This document shows, one piece after another, positions 1 to 8,278 of a stretch of DNA of 64,000 bases. The position numbers and the translations under genes are program-made. A model generated the notes under the pieces. That model worked only from the letters and a program-made list of their open reading frames with translations, did not search any database and was not told where the DNA came from. Source of the DNA: Nanoarchaeota archaeon SCGC AAA011-G17. GTDB lineage: Archaea > Nanobdellota > Nanobdellia > SCGC-AAA011-G17. Numbering within the stretch: the first letter of the stretch is position 1; every line of letters begins with the position of its first letter. The stretch is taken from contig AQRL01000038.1 in the NCBI GenBank assembly GCA_000402515.1, positions 50,573 to 114,572 on the forward strand. Direction: 5' to 3'.

Positions 1-2629
1 TTTCTGTATAATTCTGGGGGAATTTATCTTTAAGATGATAGACTACTCTTTCTGTTGCTGAACGTGTGTTTGTGAATATCAGGGTTGTTTTATGTTGCTG
101 TATCAAGGAATCAATTAAGTTATACATCTCGGTATGGAGCTTTTCTGGTTCAATATTAATTATGTCGGGCACTGGAGAAAGAACTTTTAGATCCATTTTT
201 TTGATAAACTGAGAATCAACTATTTTACATGGTCGTGTTTTTCCATTTTCCAGTCCTACTAAGAATTGCGCTATTTCTTCTAATGGCGAAATTGTAGCTG
301 AAAGGCCTATTCTTGTTAGTGGTTCTTTTGTTAGGGCTTGTAATCTTTCTAGAGATAGTGATAAATGAGTGCCTCGTTTCGAATCTGCTAAGGCATGAAT
401 CTCGTCTATTACCAGATATCTTGTACTTTTTAGATGTTCTATGAATTTTGTTGAGGTCAAAACAATTGCCAATGATTCCGGAGTACAAAGAAGAATATGG
501 GGAGCTTTGTTGGACATCTTTTGCTTTTCAGATGCTGTTGTATCTCCTGTTCTTACTGCTATTCTTATCCCAAATTTCTTTTCTGCTAATTTTTCTATTT
601 CTTCCAGTGGTGTTTTTAGATTAACTTCTATATCCCTTGTTAATGCCTTAAGCGGAGAAACGTAAACAGCGTATGTTTTGTCTTCCAACATATTATTTTC
701 TGAGAGATTTATTAATTCATTTAGGATTGAGAGAAATGCTGTTAAGGTATTATGCAGGTATATTCCCCCATACCCTCCAACGAAATTATGTATATCTGGA
801 ACTGTTAAATCAATAACTTTTCCATTATATTCAAACTCCTTAATTTCTTTTACTTTAAGCCAACAAATATTTTTATTTAACAACTCGTCAATTTCTTTAA
901 ATAAACCATTTAAATTTTTATTATTAAACTTTATAATTTTGTTTTTTAAATTTGTTAAAGCAATTTCAGTTATATAACCTGTTCTTCTTACTACTTCATA
1001 AATAGTTCCAAATTCTTTATTAAATTCTATATCATTTTTACATAGTTTTGACAAGTTTCTAATCTTTTTGTAATCAAATTTATGTTTTAAAACACATTCT
1101 CCGTTAGATTTTTTTAGTATTTGTTTTTCTAATAAAAAATGGTTTGGATGATCTATATCTACTTCTTCTAAGAATAATTTAATATTTTTTATTTTTCTAA
1201 TAATCAAGGAATAATATTCTCTTCTAGTTTTATTTATTGTATTTGAAGCATACCTTATTGGCTTGTTTATGGAGGAAAATATACCCAATGATAATAGTAA
1301 ATAATTGATAATTTCAATCTTATTTTTATTAGATTGATGTAAGATAATCTCTCCACCTTCTTTTGAAATTGTAGATTCCAAAGAAAAAAATACATTTAGA
1401 AAATTAGTTTTTATATCTTTCTTTGCATCAAGAAGCCAGTTTGGTAAAGAAACATATCTTCCTCTTCCGATTTTTATTTCTAATAAATCTCTTAAAAAAT
1501 AACAAAATAATGTAAAATCTACAGAATAATCTTTTTCATTTTTTTGTTTGAACTTCACATCAAATAGTTTTTTGCTATTCTTAAAAAATTCTTTTAACAA
1601 ATATTTTCTATTCTTTTGTGAAACAGCTAAGTGAGTTCCCCTTTCATAATCCCCAATAAACCCCTCTGCAAGAACAAATGATAACCACCTTGCTAACTTT
1701 ATATCTACTTTTTTAGGATATCTAAAAGAGAAAGTATTATTCCCCTTGTTTTTAACAATTATCCTGTTTTTTTCAAATTTAACTTTTTTACATTCTTTTT
1801 TAAATAAATTAAATAATAATTCTTTTTTATAATTTGTTTGCTTGTTGAATAAATTATATACCTGGCTTATTGATAATCCTATTTTATTCCCTAAGTCAGC
1901 AAAGGATGTTTTTTGTAAGGTCTTAATTTCATACAGTTCTTTGATAGTTAAATTATTAAAATTGTTAAAATTATTTGTTTTCTTTTTTAATCTTAAATAA
2001 TCTTCATAAATAATGGATATTCCAGCTTTATCTTTTAAATTTTGTATTGCTAGCTTGTAATCCAGAAAAATCTCTCTCTCAGGCAATTTAATTGTTTTTG
2101 GTACAGCTATTTTATCTTCTTTTTTGATATCTTTTGCAGGAACCCATCCTTTTCCTTCAACGAGTAATGGATGATCTTTGCTGAGTTTTATTTCCCGACC
2201 ATATTCTGTCCTTATTTTCAATAATGTATCTTTGGTGTCTTCAAAATAAACTAATGCCTTTGTCTTTTTAATTTGATTTTCGTCCAATGAAAAACTTTTT
2301 AGAGATGATAGACTGTATAACTCTCCTGTTTTATCAATATTTGTTATTTTTTTACCTTTCTTTTTTGCTATTTCCATTAATTCTTCTGCCTTTAGCAATT
2401 TTGTACGACCATCTAACTCTAATAAAATATTTGTATCTGGAGTTATGCATTTTGTTGCTCCTGTTGGTGCTGATATTAGAATGTTATTTTCATTATGAAT
2501 TTCCATTACGCCATATAGCTGTGGGAGTGAAAACTCCTTAAACTTTGTAAAGAACCACTGCTTTACTATTGGGTTTAGGATTTTCTCTATCTGCTCTTTT
2601 GTGTGAGGTTTTTCCAAATAGGTTATCAT
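1..2629 (-). CDS. Lhr-like SF2 ATP-dependent helicase, intein-containing, C-terminus cut by the window edge
   Basis: Reading the minus strand from the ATG at 2629 gives 876 open codons that run off the left edge. The first 60 residues and the last visible ~250 are helicase; the middle 567 are an intein. Walker A reads GATK-T across the intein insertion. After splicing, TPESLA, the DEIHALA DExH box, KRGTHLSLSLERL, GLSAT and FTNTRSATE are visible in helicase order, the pattern of archaeal Lhr helicases, which unwind DNA and DNA-RNA duplexes in repair. GATK is a departure from the usual GSGK, the serine being replaced by Ala before Thr. A TATA box ends ~22 nt upstream, so translation is probably leaderless. 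TrmB lies upstream on the same strand. The family call is strong; whether it is Lhr-core or full length cannot be judged as the C-terminus is missing. Confidence 0.88.
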   Translation of the reverse strand, partial: MITYLEKPHTKEQIEKILNPIVKQWFFTKFKEFSLPQLYGVMEIHNENNILISAPTGATKCITPDTNILLELDGRTKLLKAEELMEIAKKKGKKITNIDKTGELYSLSSLKSFSLDENQIKKTKALVYFEDTKDTLLKIRTEYGREIKLSKDHPLLVEGKGWVPAKDIKKEDKIAVPKTIKLPEREIFLDYKLAIQNLKDKAGISIIYEDYLRLKKKTNNFNNFNNLTIKELYEIKTLQKTSFADLGNKIGLSISQVYNLFNKQTNYKKELLFNLFKKECKKVKFEKNRIIVKNKGNNTFSFRYPKKVDIKLARWLSFVLAEGFIGDYERGTHLAVSQKNRKYLLKEFFKNSKKLFDVKFKQKNEKDYSVDFTLFCYFLRDLLEIKIGRGRYVSLPNWLLDAKKDIKTNFLNVFFSLESTISKEGGEIILHQSNKNKIEIINYLLLSLGIFSSINKPIRYASNTINKTRREYYSLIIRKIKNIKLFLEEVDIDHPNHFLLEKQILKKSNGECVLKHKFDYKKIRNLSKLCKNDIEFNKEFGTIYEVVRRTGYITEIALTNLKNKIIKFNNKNLNGLFKEIDELLNKNICWLKVKEIKEFEYNGKVIDLTVPDIHNFVGGYGGIYLHNTLTAFLSILNELINLSENNMLEDKTYAVYVSPLKALTRDIEVNLKTPLEEIEKLAEKKFGIRIAVRTGDTTASEKQKMSNKAPHILLCTPESLAIVLTSTKFIEHLKSTRYLVIDEIHALADSKRGTHLSLSLERLQALTKEPLTRIGLSATISPLEEIAQFLVGLENGKTRPCKIVDSQFIKKMDLKVLSPVPDIINIEPEKLHTEMYNLIDSLIQQHKTTLIFTNTRSATERVVYHLKDKFPQNYTE
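749..2449 (-). other. Intein in the Walker A motif of the Lhr-like helicase (567 aa)
   Basis: The insert begins with Cys1 (codon 2449-2447, CITPD...) directly after the P-loop lysine and ends with His-Asn (AAT at 751-749) before the +1 residue Thr. Block B is recognisable around the KLSKDHPLLV stretch, and block F around VIDLTVPDIHNF. The middle carries a LAGLIDADG-type homing-endonuclease segment: block C reads LARWLSFVLAEG. The second LAGLIDADG helix (FFSLESTIS) lacks the usual acidic D-G, so the endonuclease may be degenerate. Splicing residues are intact, and splicing is needed to rebuild the ATPase site. Borders follow from the motif logic and in-frame length (1701 nt). Confidence 0.87.
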
Positions 2630-2649
2630 TATAAAATATTAATAAATTA

Positions 2650-2660
2650 GATTTATAAAG
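2650..2660 (-). promoter_or_regulatory. TATA box of the Lhr-like helicase
   Basis: On the minus strand the sequence reads CTTTATAAAT, centred ~27 nt before the ATG at 2629. This spacing puts the transcription start at or next to the start codon, so the mRNA should be leaderless. The same spacing recurs at many genes in the window. Confidence 0.6.
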
Positions 2661-2747
2661 GCTACGAGGGCATGTCAAGTGTGTCAAGTGAATGGAAGAT
2701 ATATATTGTAGTATATACTTTAATGTCTAAAATTTCTTTTAAAAAGC

Positions 2748-3491
2748 TTACTTTTTAGATATTTTCCATAACAATTCAAAATGCTTTCTTTGAGTTTCTG
2801 CTATTTCTCTGCTTTTTATTAAAATCCCAAAAGGTTGTGAGCCCCACATTATAATTGATACTTTTTCCCCATAAATGTTTGTTGAGGAATTAGAAGTAAA
2901 TTCTTTTGATAGTATCCTTGCTTCTGTATGTTTTAGTTTATTCAGCTCTTTAACTCTTTGTCTTAAATCTTCAGATAATAAAATTTTATAGTATATTTTC
3001 TTTTTTTCTCTTATCTTATGAAATTTTGGAAGATTAAATTGTAGATGATATTGGAATGCTTCTGCTTCTATTTCTGATGCCCCTATTGTAAGAATCTCAT
3101 CTTTTTGATTTAACATATCATCTAATAATGATTTTATCCCCCTATTCCCCTTAAAAATAGTTGCTTCCTGCTCTTCTTTCTGTCTTTTTTCTTTTAATTC
3201 TGGGAGTATTTTCTTAAATTCCTCTTCCTGCTGCTTTATTTTTTCTTTTTCTTGACTAAAATAATCTAAAAATTGCTCTGGATTAGAAGCCTTGAAATAT
3301 TTCCTATTTGCCTGTATTACATATGAAGCCAGACCCTTTTCTATTAACTTATTTAAAGCATCATAGACTATTTGCCTGTGCAATCTCGTTTTTTCTATAA
3401 CTGCTTTTGCTGATGTTAGCCCTATTTCCAGCAATGCAAGATAAACATCAGACTCATTCTTTGTTAATCCCAACTTCTCTAGTTCTTTCAT
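2748..3491 (-). CDS. TrmB-family transcriptional regulator
   Basis: A 247-residue protein with an N-terminal winged helix (residues ~1-70, LTKNESDVYLALLEIG then the recognition-helix stretch RLHRQIVYDALNKL), a charged coiled-coil linker (~75-115) and a C-terminal effector domain (~115-247). This is the standard TrmB layout; family members bind promoters and usually sense sugars or other metabolites. The C-terminal half is the short form without a clear maltose-type ligand domain. It lies 118 bp upstream of the Lhr-like helicase on the same strand, but that gene has its own TATA box. A TATA-like sequence (GATTTATATAAC on the minus strand, 3511-3522) lies ~26 nt before the ATG. A paralogue is at 5982-6734. 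Target genes cannot be told from the sequence. Confidence 0.85.
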   Translation of the reverse strand: MKELEKLGLTKNESDVYLALLEIGLTSAKAVIEKTRLHRQIVYDALNKLIEKGLASYVIQANRKYFKASNPEQFLDYFSQEKEKIKQQEEEFKKILPELKEKRQKEEQEATIFKGNRGIKSLLDDMLNQKDEILTIGASEIEAEAFQYHLQFNLPKFHKIREKKKIYYKILLSEDLRQRVKELNKLKHTEARILSKEFTSNSSTNIYGEKVSIIMWGSQPFGILIKSREIAETQRKHFELLWKISKK

Positions 3492-3604
3492 AAATTTTGA
3501 TTGATTTTTTGTTATATAAATCTTACTATTATCGTCATTTATTTGATGACAATATTTTAAATATACTATTTGTAAAAACTAGCTAGTAATGAATAAGGAA
3601 AAAA

Positions 3605-4126
3605 ATGATAGGGAAAGATGGAAGAGATTATACCTCCACGGATGCTAAAAATGCTGAATCTAGAGGAGATTATGAAAAAGCATTTGAGATATATAAACTT
3701 GGGTGGGATAATCATGGATTAGAGCTAGCTATAAGAATAAATGATTCTAATAGGTTTAAGGAGTTTTATGATGAAGGATTGACAATAATGATGCTTGAGA
3801 GTGAATATTTAAGGGCTCTTGAAATTGCTAAGAATAATGGAGATACAAAAAGATTAAAAGAAATTTATAATGCAGGGTTAAATCATTTTAGTAATATAAG
3901 TTATTTTAATGAAGCAATAAAATTAGTTGAATTTATGGGTGATGACCCTAAAAGAGAGACTCTTTATCAAAAAGCAGAAGATGAAGCAAATCTGAGATTG
4001 AGTTCTTACGAGAAACAATTAAAAAAAATGTTAATGAAAGTAGGAGTATGGACTAAAATAAGAGATGCTTGTAGAGAAAGAAGTAATGTTCTCGATGATT
4101 TACTTAAAATTGAGAATAAAATATAA
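3605..4126 (+). CDS. Hypothetical helical-repeat (TPR-like) protein
   Basis: A 173-residue, charged, soluble protein with no signal peptide. Repeated patterns such as AESRGDYEKAFEIYKLG, EYLRALEIAKNNGDTKRLKEIY and FNEAIKLVEFMGD resemble TPR or SEL1-like helical pairs, so a protein-protein interaction scaffold is plausible. It is divergent from the TrmB gene and ends one base before the next ATG, so the two plus-strand genes at 3605 and 4128 should be cotranscribed. No named family is recognised. Confidence 0.7.
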   Translation: MIGKDGRDYTSTDAKNAESRGDYEKAFEIYKLGWDNHGLELAIRINDSNRFKEFYDEGLTIMMLESEYLRALEIAKNNGDTKRLKEIYNAGLNHFSNISYFNEAIKLVEFMGDDPKRETLYQKAEDEANLRLSSYEKQLKKMLMKVGVWTKIRDACRERSNVLDDLLKIENKI

Positions 4127-4127
4127 A

Positions 4128-4487
4128 ATGGCATTTAAGAGATATGAACTAAAACTTGAAAATCGTATGGATGAAGTATCCTGTTTATCAGACGAGAAGA
4201 AATTATTTGATAAGCAAATTAGAGATAGTTATTCTAATTGTCAGGTAAAACTTTATCCTTCTACTTATGATATAAATGGAAATACAATAATTATGAGGGG
4301 GGAAGAAATAAGTGATGGATATGGATATATAGATGGTCGGCTTAGATTAACAGCATTGATTATTGGAAAATCCAAAGAAATTCTTAATGTTAAATCACGC
4401 TTGGAAAAAAAGACTTCATTTAAACTTAAAGAGTTAGAATACGATCATCGAATGAATAATCCAGAAGCTACGATAAAACCACTATAA
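4128..4487 (+). CDS. Hypothetical protein, second gene of a two-gene operon
   Basis: The reading frame is open from 4065, but the ATG at 4128, one base after the upstream stop, is the likely start and gives 119 residues beginning MAFKRYELKLENRMDE. The protein is charged and soluble, without membrane segments or recognisable catalytic motifs; a middle part (GNTIIMRGEEISDGYGYIDG) looks like beta hairpins. Translational coupling to the helical-repeat protein suggests a common function. Not recognised. Confidence 0.6.
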   Translation: MAFKRYELKLENRMDEVSCLSDEKKLFDKQIRDSYSNCQVKLYPSTYDINGNTIIMRGEEISDGYGYIDGRLRLTALIIGKSKEILNVKSRLEKKTSFKLKELEYDHRMNNPEATIKPL

Positions 4488-4602
4488 CACAATCAACAAA
4501 ATAAGATTAATAGAGAAAAGTAAGTTATCATTTTCTTATACAAAATAGGAAGTTATTTAAGGCTGATTAGCATAATTATTAAAAAATAAATGGGGTGATA
4601 AA

Positions 4603-4866
4603 ATGGTTGGTTATGGTGGATCTTTGTTACCATATTTCGGTCTGAGCTTTCTTATTTTTTTAGCAGTTGCCATGATATGGGAATTAATCTGGAAGGGCAT
4701 TGCTCTCTGGAAGGCAGCGAGGAATAAAGATAATATATGGTTTATATTCCTTTTGGTATTAAATACATTAGGGATATTGCCGATAATATACATTGCTTTC
4801 TTTTCCAAGAAAAAGCCAGCAGTTGCTAAAACAGCTCCTGTTAAAAAGGCTAAGAGGAGAAGATAG
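4603..4866 (+). CDS. DUF5652 small membrane protein
   Basis: An 87-residue protein with two transmembrane helices (residues ~9-30 and ~45-67) joined by the conserved WELIWKGIALWKAARN loop and ended by a Lys/Arg-rich tail. The WKxxALWKAxRNK...F...LNTLGILPIIYI pattern is that of DUF5652, common in DPANN archaea and candidate phyla and often linked to signalling-type two-helix membrane anchors. Function is not established. The leader has GGGGTGAT about 6 nt before the ATG, a close match to the archaeal Shine-Dalgarno GGAGGTGAT, so this one is not leaderless. Confidence 0.82.
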   Translation: MVGYGGSLLPYFGLSFLIFLAVAMIWELIWKGIALWKAARNKDNIWFIFLLVLNTLGILPIIYIAFFSKKKPAVAKTAPVKKAKRRR

Positions 4867-4874
4867 TTTTCTTT

Positions 4875-5276
4875 TTATTTATATTTTTTAAAGAGAGTTA
4901 CCAAAGAATGACCATTATATATTTTTCTTAATTTTAGTTCTGGAAAAAATTTCATTGCATCTTCATCTGCTTTTTGAGCTGATTTATATGCCCAGTGTTT
5001 TTTATTATTACATTCTTTTTTCCAGCTGCATTCTTTACATACTGAATCTATTCCTTGGACTAATCTAACCTCTAGATTAAGGTTTTCATGAAGTTTTTTG
5101 ATAGTATCTCTCCAATGAAGGATTAGCTTGTCAGAATGAAAATCCTCCTTTTGCTGTCTAAATCTTTTTATATATTCTTCATCAGACAGATAGTAGAATT
5201 CTGGCTGTTTTTCATGCAGATAGAACCCATAAATATGGTGGGGTCTAAGTTCCAAATCAATTTTTTCTTTTTTCAT
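4875..5276 (-). CDS. DUF1284-like protein with Cys cluster
   Basis: A 133-residue protein opening with LELRPHHIYGF, which matches the RPHH start of the DUF1284 family, and having a downstream DSVCKECSWKKEC cluster like the family's CxxC...C metal- or cluster-binding site. Length is near the family's usual ~130. No biochemical function is known for the family; iron-sulfur or zinc binding is an inference from the cysteines. It is convergent with the DUF5652 gene and divergent from rnhB, sharing a promoter region. Confidence 0.65.
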   Translation of the reverse strand: MKKEKIDLELRPHHIYGFYLHEKQPEFYYLSDEEYIKRFRQQKEDFHSDKLILHWRDTIKKLHENLNLEVRLVQGIDSVCKECSWKKECNNKKHWAYKSAQKADEDAMKFFPELKLRKIYNGHSLVTLFKKYK

Positions 5277-5283
5277 ATTTTTT

Positions 5284-5310
5284 ATTTATAAAGTAAAATA
5301 TATAAAGATA
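5284..5310. promoter_or_regulatory. Shared divergent promoter of the DUF1284-like gene and rnhB
   Basis: An AATATATAAAG element at ~5301-5310 is 24-27 nt before the rnhB ATG at 5329 and reads as CTTTATATATT about 30 nt before the ATG at 5276 on the other strand. A second TTTATAAAT lies closer to the minus-strand gene. One AT-rich core therefore seems to serve both directions. Confidence 0.5.
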
Positions 5311-5328
5311 TATGAAAGAGGTAAGTAA

Positions 5329-5985
5329 ATGTTAATCTGCGGTATTGATGAAGCTGCGAGAGGGCCTATCGTCGGTTCACTATTCATAGCAGGAGTTGTA
5401 TTTGAAGAGGGAGATGTAGCTAGTCTGCAGACTGATGGTGTTAAGGATTCTAAATTACTTACACATAAGAAGAGAGAGCATCTATGCGGGATAATAAAGA
5501 AAAAGGCTGTTAGATGGAAGATAATACAAATAAAGCCTGCTGAGATTGACGAGGCTGTTGATGGAAATAATGCTCTTAATTTAAATTGGCTAGAGGCTAA
5601 CAAGACTGCTGAACTGATTAATAGTTTGAAACCTGATATGGCTATTGTTGATTGCCCGAGCCCTAATATTGAGAAGTATACTGCTTATTTAAGAAAATTA
5701 TTGGATAATAAAGATGTTAAATTAGTAATTGAGCACAAGGCTGATGTTAAATATTTTCCTTGTTCTGCTGCTTCTATTATTGCTAAATGTGCAAGAGAGG
5801 ATGAAGTGAAGGAGATTGAGAAAAAAATTGGGGAGAGCATTGGAACTGGATATATGAGCAATCCTATTTGTGTTGAATTTCTTAAGAATAATTGGGAGAG
5901 GCATTCTGGCTTATTCAGGCACAGCTGGCAGCCATTTAAAGACCATAAAGCCGGGAAAAAACAGAAGAGTTTGGGTGAATTTTAG
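5329..5985 (+). CDS. rnhB: Ribonuclease HII
   Basis: A 218-residue RNase HII, which cleaves RNA in RNA-DNA hybrids and excises misincorporated ribonucleotides. The active-site motif GIDEAARG (D7, E8) opens the protein; the usual glycine of DEAGRG is Ala. The other carboxylates are D108 (AIVDCPSP) and D139 (HKADVKYF), followed by the SAASIIAK helix. The C-terminus QKSLGEF is a clear PIP-box (QxxLxxF), so the enzyme should dock on PCNA. Leaderless start at a TATA box 24 nt upstream. The 3' end overlaps the convergent TrmB gene by 4 nt. The last 31 nt, which encode the PIP box, recur at 8235-8265. Confidence 0.95.
   Translation: MLICGIDEAARGPIVGSLFIAGVVFEEGDVASLQTDGVKDSKLLTHKKREHLCGIIKKKAVRWKIIQIKPAEIDEAVDGNNALNLNWLEANKTAELINSLKPDMAIVDCPSPNIEKYTAYLRKLLDNKDVKLVIEHKADVKYFPCSAASIIAKCAREDEVKEIEKKIGESIGTGYMSNPICVEFLKNNWERHSGLFRHSWQPFKDHKAGKKQKSLGEF
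5955..5985 (+). repeat. Direct repeat copy 1: 3' end of rnhB
   Basis: 31 nt, matching 8235-8265 with one mismatch (24 identical bases, one A/G difference, then TTTTAG). This copy encodes the PIP-box tail and stop codon of RNase HII. Confidence 0.85.
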
Positions 5986-6734
5986 GGCTTTGCTATCTTC
6001 CATAGAAAATTGAAATACTGCTTAAAACTTTCTGCAATTTTTTCATTCTTGATCATAAAGACAAAGGGTTTTTCTTCCCATAAAAATATATAAACATAGT
6101 CTTGAAAGATATCAATGGCTCCTGGGCTAATGTATCCCTTAGGCATATATCTTACTTCACTATATTTTTCTTTTTCTCTATCTTTCCCTAATGTTTCTTT
6201 TATAGAGTTGTCTAAGATTATTTTTAATCTTTGTCTTTTCTGAGCACTTTTTAGATTCATATTTTTAAGAAAGAGCTGTAAGGATTTAGTTTCATACTGC
6301 TGTTCGGAAAACCCCAAGATGTGAATTGTTTCTTTATTAGGGCAATCATCTATTATTTTTTTGAATGCGGTCTTAAATCCTTCAAATCCTTCAAAAACGG
6401 CGGTGTTGGTTTTAAATTCTTTTTGGGTCTTTATTTTTTTTAATTCTGGTACTATTTCTTCAATTTGTTTTCTTCTTTCTTCTTCTTTTTCAAGAAACTT
6501 TTCTGGAGGAGAGGCATCGAAATATTTTCCATCTTTTTGGATAACATAAGTTACCAGCCCCTTAGAAATCAAGGAATTTAGAGATTCATAAACTCTAGAA
6601 TTTGAGATTCCTGTCTCTTTTATTATTAATCCGGTAGTAATATTTGGGTTTTTCAGCAGGAATAAGTAAATCGTTGCTTCATTCTTTGATAATCCTAATC
6701 TGATGAGTTTTTCTTTCATAATTTTGTTAACCAA
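5982..6734 (-). CDS. TrmB-family transcriptional regulator (second copy)
   Basis: A 250-residue paralogue of the regulator at 2748-3491: winged helix at residues ~8-75 (LIRLGLSKNEATIYLFLLKN, then TGISNSRVYESLNSLI), a KxEERRKQIEEIV coiled-coil linker, and a C-terminal sensor-like domain with FEGFEGFKTAFKKI, equivalent to FKGNRGIKSLLDDM of the paralogue. It probably starts at MVNKIMKEK or the internal MKEK. It is divergent from the methyltransferase/transporter pair with only 71 bp between starts, so it is a candidate regulator of that pair. It sits inside the segment bounded by the rnhB-tail direct repeats. Confidence 0.85.
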   Translation of the reverse strand: MVNKIMKEKLIRLGLSKNEATIYLFLLKNPNITTGLIIKETGISNSRVYESLNSLISKGLVTYVIQKDGKYFDASPPEKFLEKEEERRKQIEEIVPELKKIKTQKEFKTNTAVFEGFEGFKTAFKKIIDDCPNKETIHILGFSEQQYETKSLQLFLKNMNLKSAQKRQRLKIILDNSIKETLGKDREKEKYSEVRYMPKGYISPGAIDIFQDYVYIFLWEEKPFVFMIKNEKIAESFKQYFNFLWKIAKP

Positions 6735-6805
6735 TATAACTATTTAAATGTTTCTCCTTAACGGGAGAAATAATTATTATATCTCTATTTTTATGTAGTC
6801 ACTTT

Positions 6806-7504
6806 ATGATAAATACAAAACCTCAACTTTCACAAGACTTTGTGAAAATGATTAAGGGAAAGGCCAATGAAGGAACGTATAGAGTAAATGTAGATGGGAT
6901 ACTAATAGATGTTTTTCCTTATATATTCCCCCCAGAGTCTCCTTTCTCTGAAAGCACTCACACAGTTTATGACCATTTTGGACGATTAAATGGAAATAGG
7001 GTTTTAGATATTGGAACGGGCACAGGAATACAAGCGATTCAAGCAACCTTAGCGGGTGCTGATGAAGTTGATGCTGTAGATATTTATGATAAGGCAGTAG
7101 AATGTGCAGATCATAATATAAATTTGAATAGATTAGAAGGTAAAATAAACGTTTGGAAAAGTGATTTATTTAACAATGTTCCAAAGAAAGAGTATGATTT
7201 AATTATAGCTAATTTACCTATTGTTGAGGCTAAGGAAACAGATATTAGATTACATTCTTTATTTGACCCAAACTTTGCTTATCATGAAAGATTATTTCAA
7301 GATTCTCCAGCATATCTTTCAAATTCAGGAAGAATAACTCTTTGTCATGCTAATCTCCAAAATCAAGGGTTTGAAAAATTAGAAAAAATAGCCGAAAGAT
7401 ATGGATTTATTCCAAATATTAAAAAATCAGTTAATTCTTTAGGTTATGAATGGAGAAATTATGATTTTATAAGCACTAAATATACTGGAGATAAAAAACA
7501 ATGA
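6806..7504 (+). CDS. Class I SAM-dependent methyltransferase (HemK/RsmC-like fold)
   Basis: 232 residues. Motif I is VLDIGTGTG (66-74), motif II is VDAVDIYDKA, and motif IV reads IIANLPI where HemK/PrmC and RsmC enzymes have NPPY or NPPF; the missing second proline and aromatic make the substrate uncertain. The N-terminal GILIDVFPYIFPPESPFSES segment resembles methyltransferases that act on rRNA or protein side chains. A TATA-like element ~27 nt upstream suggests a leaderless start. The gene overlaps the following transporter by 4 nt (ATGA), so the two are translationally coupled. Confidence 0.75.
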   Translation: MINTKPQLSQDFVKMIKGKANEGTYRVNVDGILIDVFPYIFPPESPFSESTHTVYDHFGRLNGNRVLDIGTGTGIQAIQATLAGADEVDAVDIYDKAVECADHNINLNRLEGKINVWKSDLFNNVPKKEYDLIIANLPIVEAKETDIRLHSLFDPNFAYHERLFQDSPAYLSNSGRITLCHANLQNQGFEKLEKIAERYGFIPNIKKSVNSLGYEWRNYDFISTKYTGDKKQ

Positions 7505-8205
7505 ATCCTTTATTGCTAATCTTATGGATTGGAATTATTACGGCATTCTCACTTTTTGGGTCATGGTATGCTAGGAAATATAATAAACCTGACGCCCTTA
7601 TTGGGTTATATGTTGCTTTTGTTTTAATAAGTAATATTATCGCTTATAAGATTGTAACTTTTGATTTTGGATTTATCACATTTTATGCAACTTCTGCAAC
7701 TTTAGTTTTTTCAGTTACTTTTCTTTTAACAGATATTGTAAATGAGAAATTTGGAAGAAAAGAAACCCATAAAATGATTTTTATAGCATTTATAACCCAA
7801 TTAGCTGTTGCGCTCTTTATTCTGTTGTCTATCTATTTAAAACCCGCACCTTTTTTTACTGACCAAGAAATTTTTGCTAAAATATTGGGATTTGCCCCAA
7901 GAATTATGATTGCATCATGGATTGCATTTTTAATAAGTGAAAATGTGGATGCTTATATTTTTGCTTGGTTTAAAAATCTCACAAAAGGAAAACACTTATG
8001 GACAAGAAATATTTTTAGTTCTATACCATCAATGGCTTTAGATACCTTAATATTTGTAACAATTGCCTTTTATGGTGTGCAGCCCCTTTCACCCCTAATT
8101 ACTGGGGTTCTTGTAATAAAATGGCTTGTGGGAATTGTTGATATCCCCTTTATGTATTTAAATAGATGGATAATAAATTTGAAAATAAAACAAATTCTAG
8201 AATAG
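7501..8205 (+). CDS. yhhQ: Queuosine-precursor transporter, YhhQ family
   Basis: 234 residues with about six transmembrane helices. The hallmark stretch SVTFLLTDIVNEKFGRKETHKM matches the family's conserved LTDIVNExFGR loop, and later helices contain IASWIAFLISENVD and a DTLIFVTIAF segment as in YhhQ. Family members import preQ0 or preQ1, 7-deazaguanine precursors of queuosine or, in archaea, archaeosine. In a small-genome archaeon this would mean salvage of the base rather than synthesis. It is coupled by ATGA overlap to the methyltransferase. Confidence 0.85.
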   Translation: MNPLLLILWIGIITAFSLFGSWYARKYNKPDALIGLYVAFVLISNIIAYKIVTFDFGFITFYATSATLVFSVTFLLTDIVNEKFGRKETHKMIFIAFITQLAVALFILLSIYLKPAPFFTDQEIFAKILGFAPRIMIASWIAFLISENVDAYIFAWFKNLTKGKHLWTRNIFSSIPSMALDTLIFVTIAFYGVQPLSPLITGVLVIKWLVGIVDIPFMYLNRWIINLKIKQILE

Positions 8206-8234
8206 AAACTTTAAGGGAGCAGTATTCTCTTTTA

Positions 8235-8265
8235 GAAAAAACAGAAGAGTTTGGGTGAGTTTTAG
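8235..8265 (+). repeat. Direct repeat copy 2: displaced rnhB tail
   Basis: 31 nt matching 5955-5985 with one mismatch. It still spells KKQKSLGEF-stop in frame, but an in-frame TAG sits immediately upstream, so it is not part of a gene. It bounds the TrmB/methyltransferase/YhhQ segment on its right side. Confidence 0.8.
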
Positions 8266-8278
8266 AAAGATTAGTAAA

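Noticed and set aside
441-977. Plus-strand frames of 74 and 99 codons
   Set aside because: They lie antisense to the intact Lhr-like helicase and intein frame, which has clear motifs.
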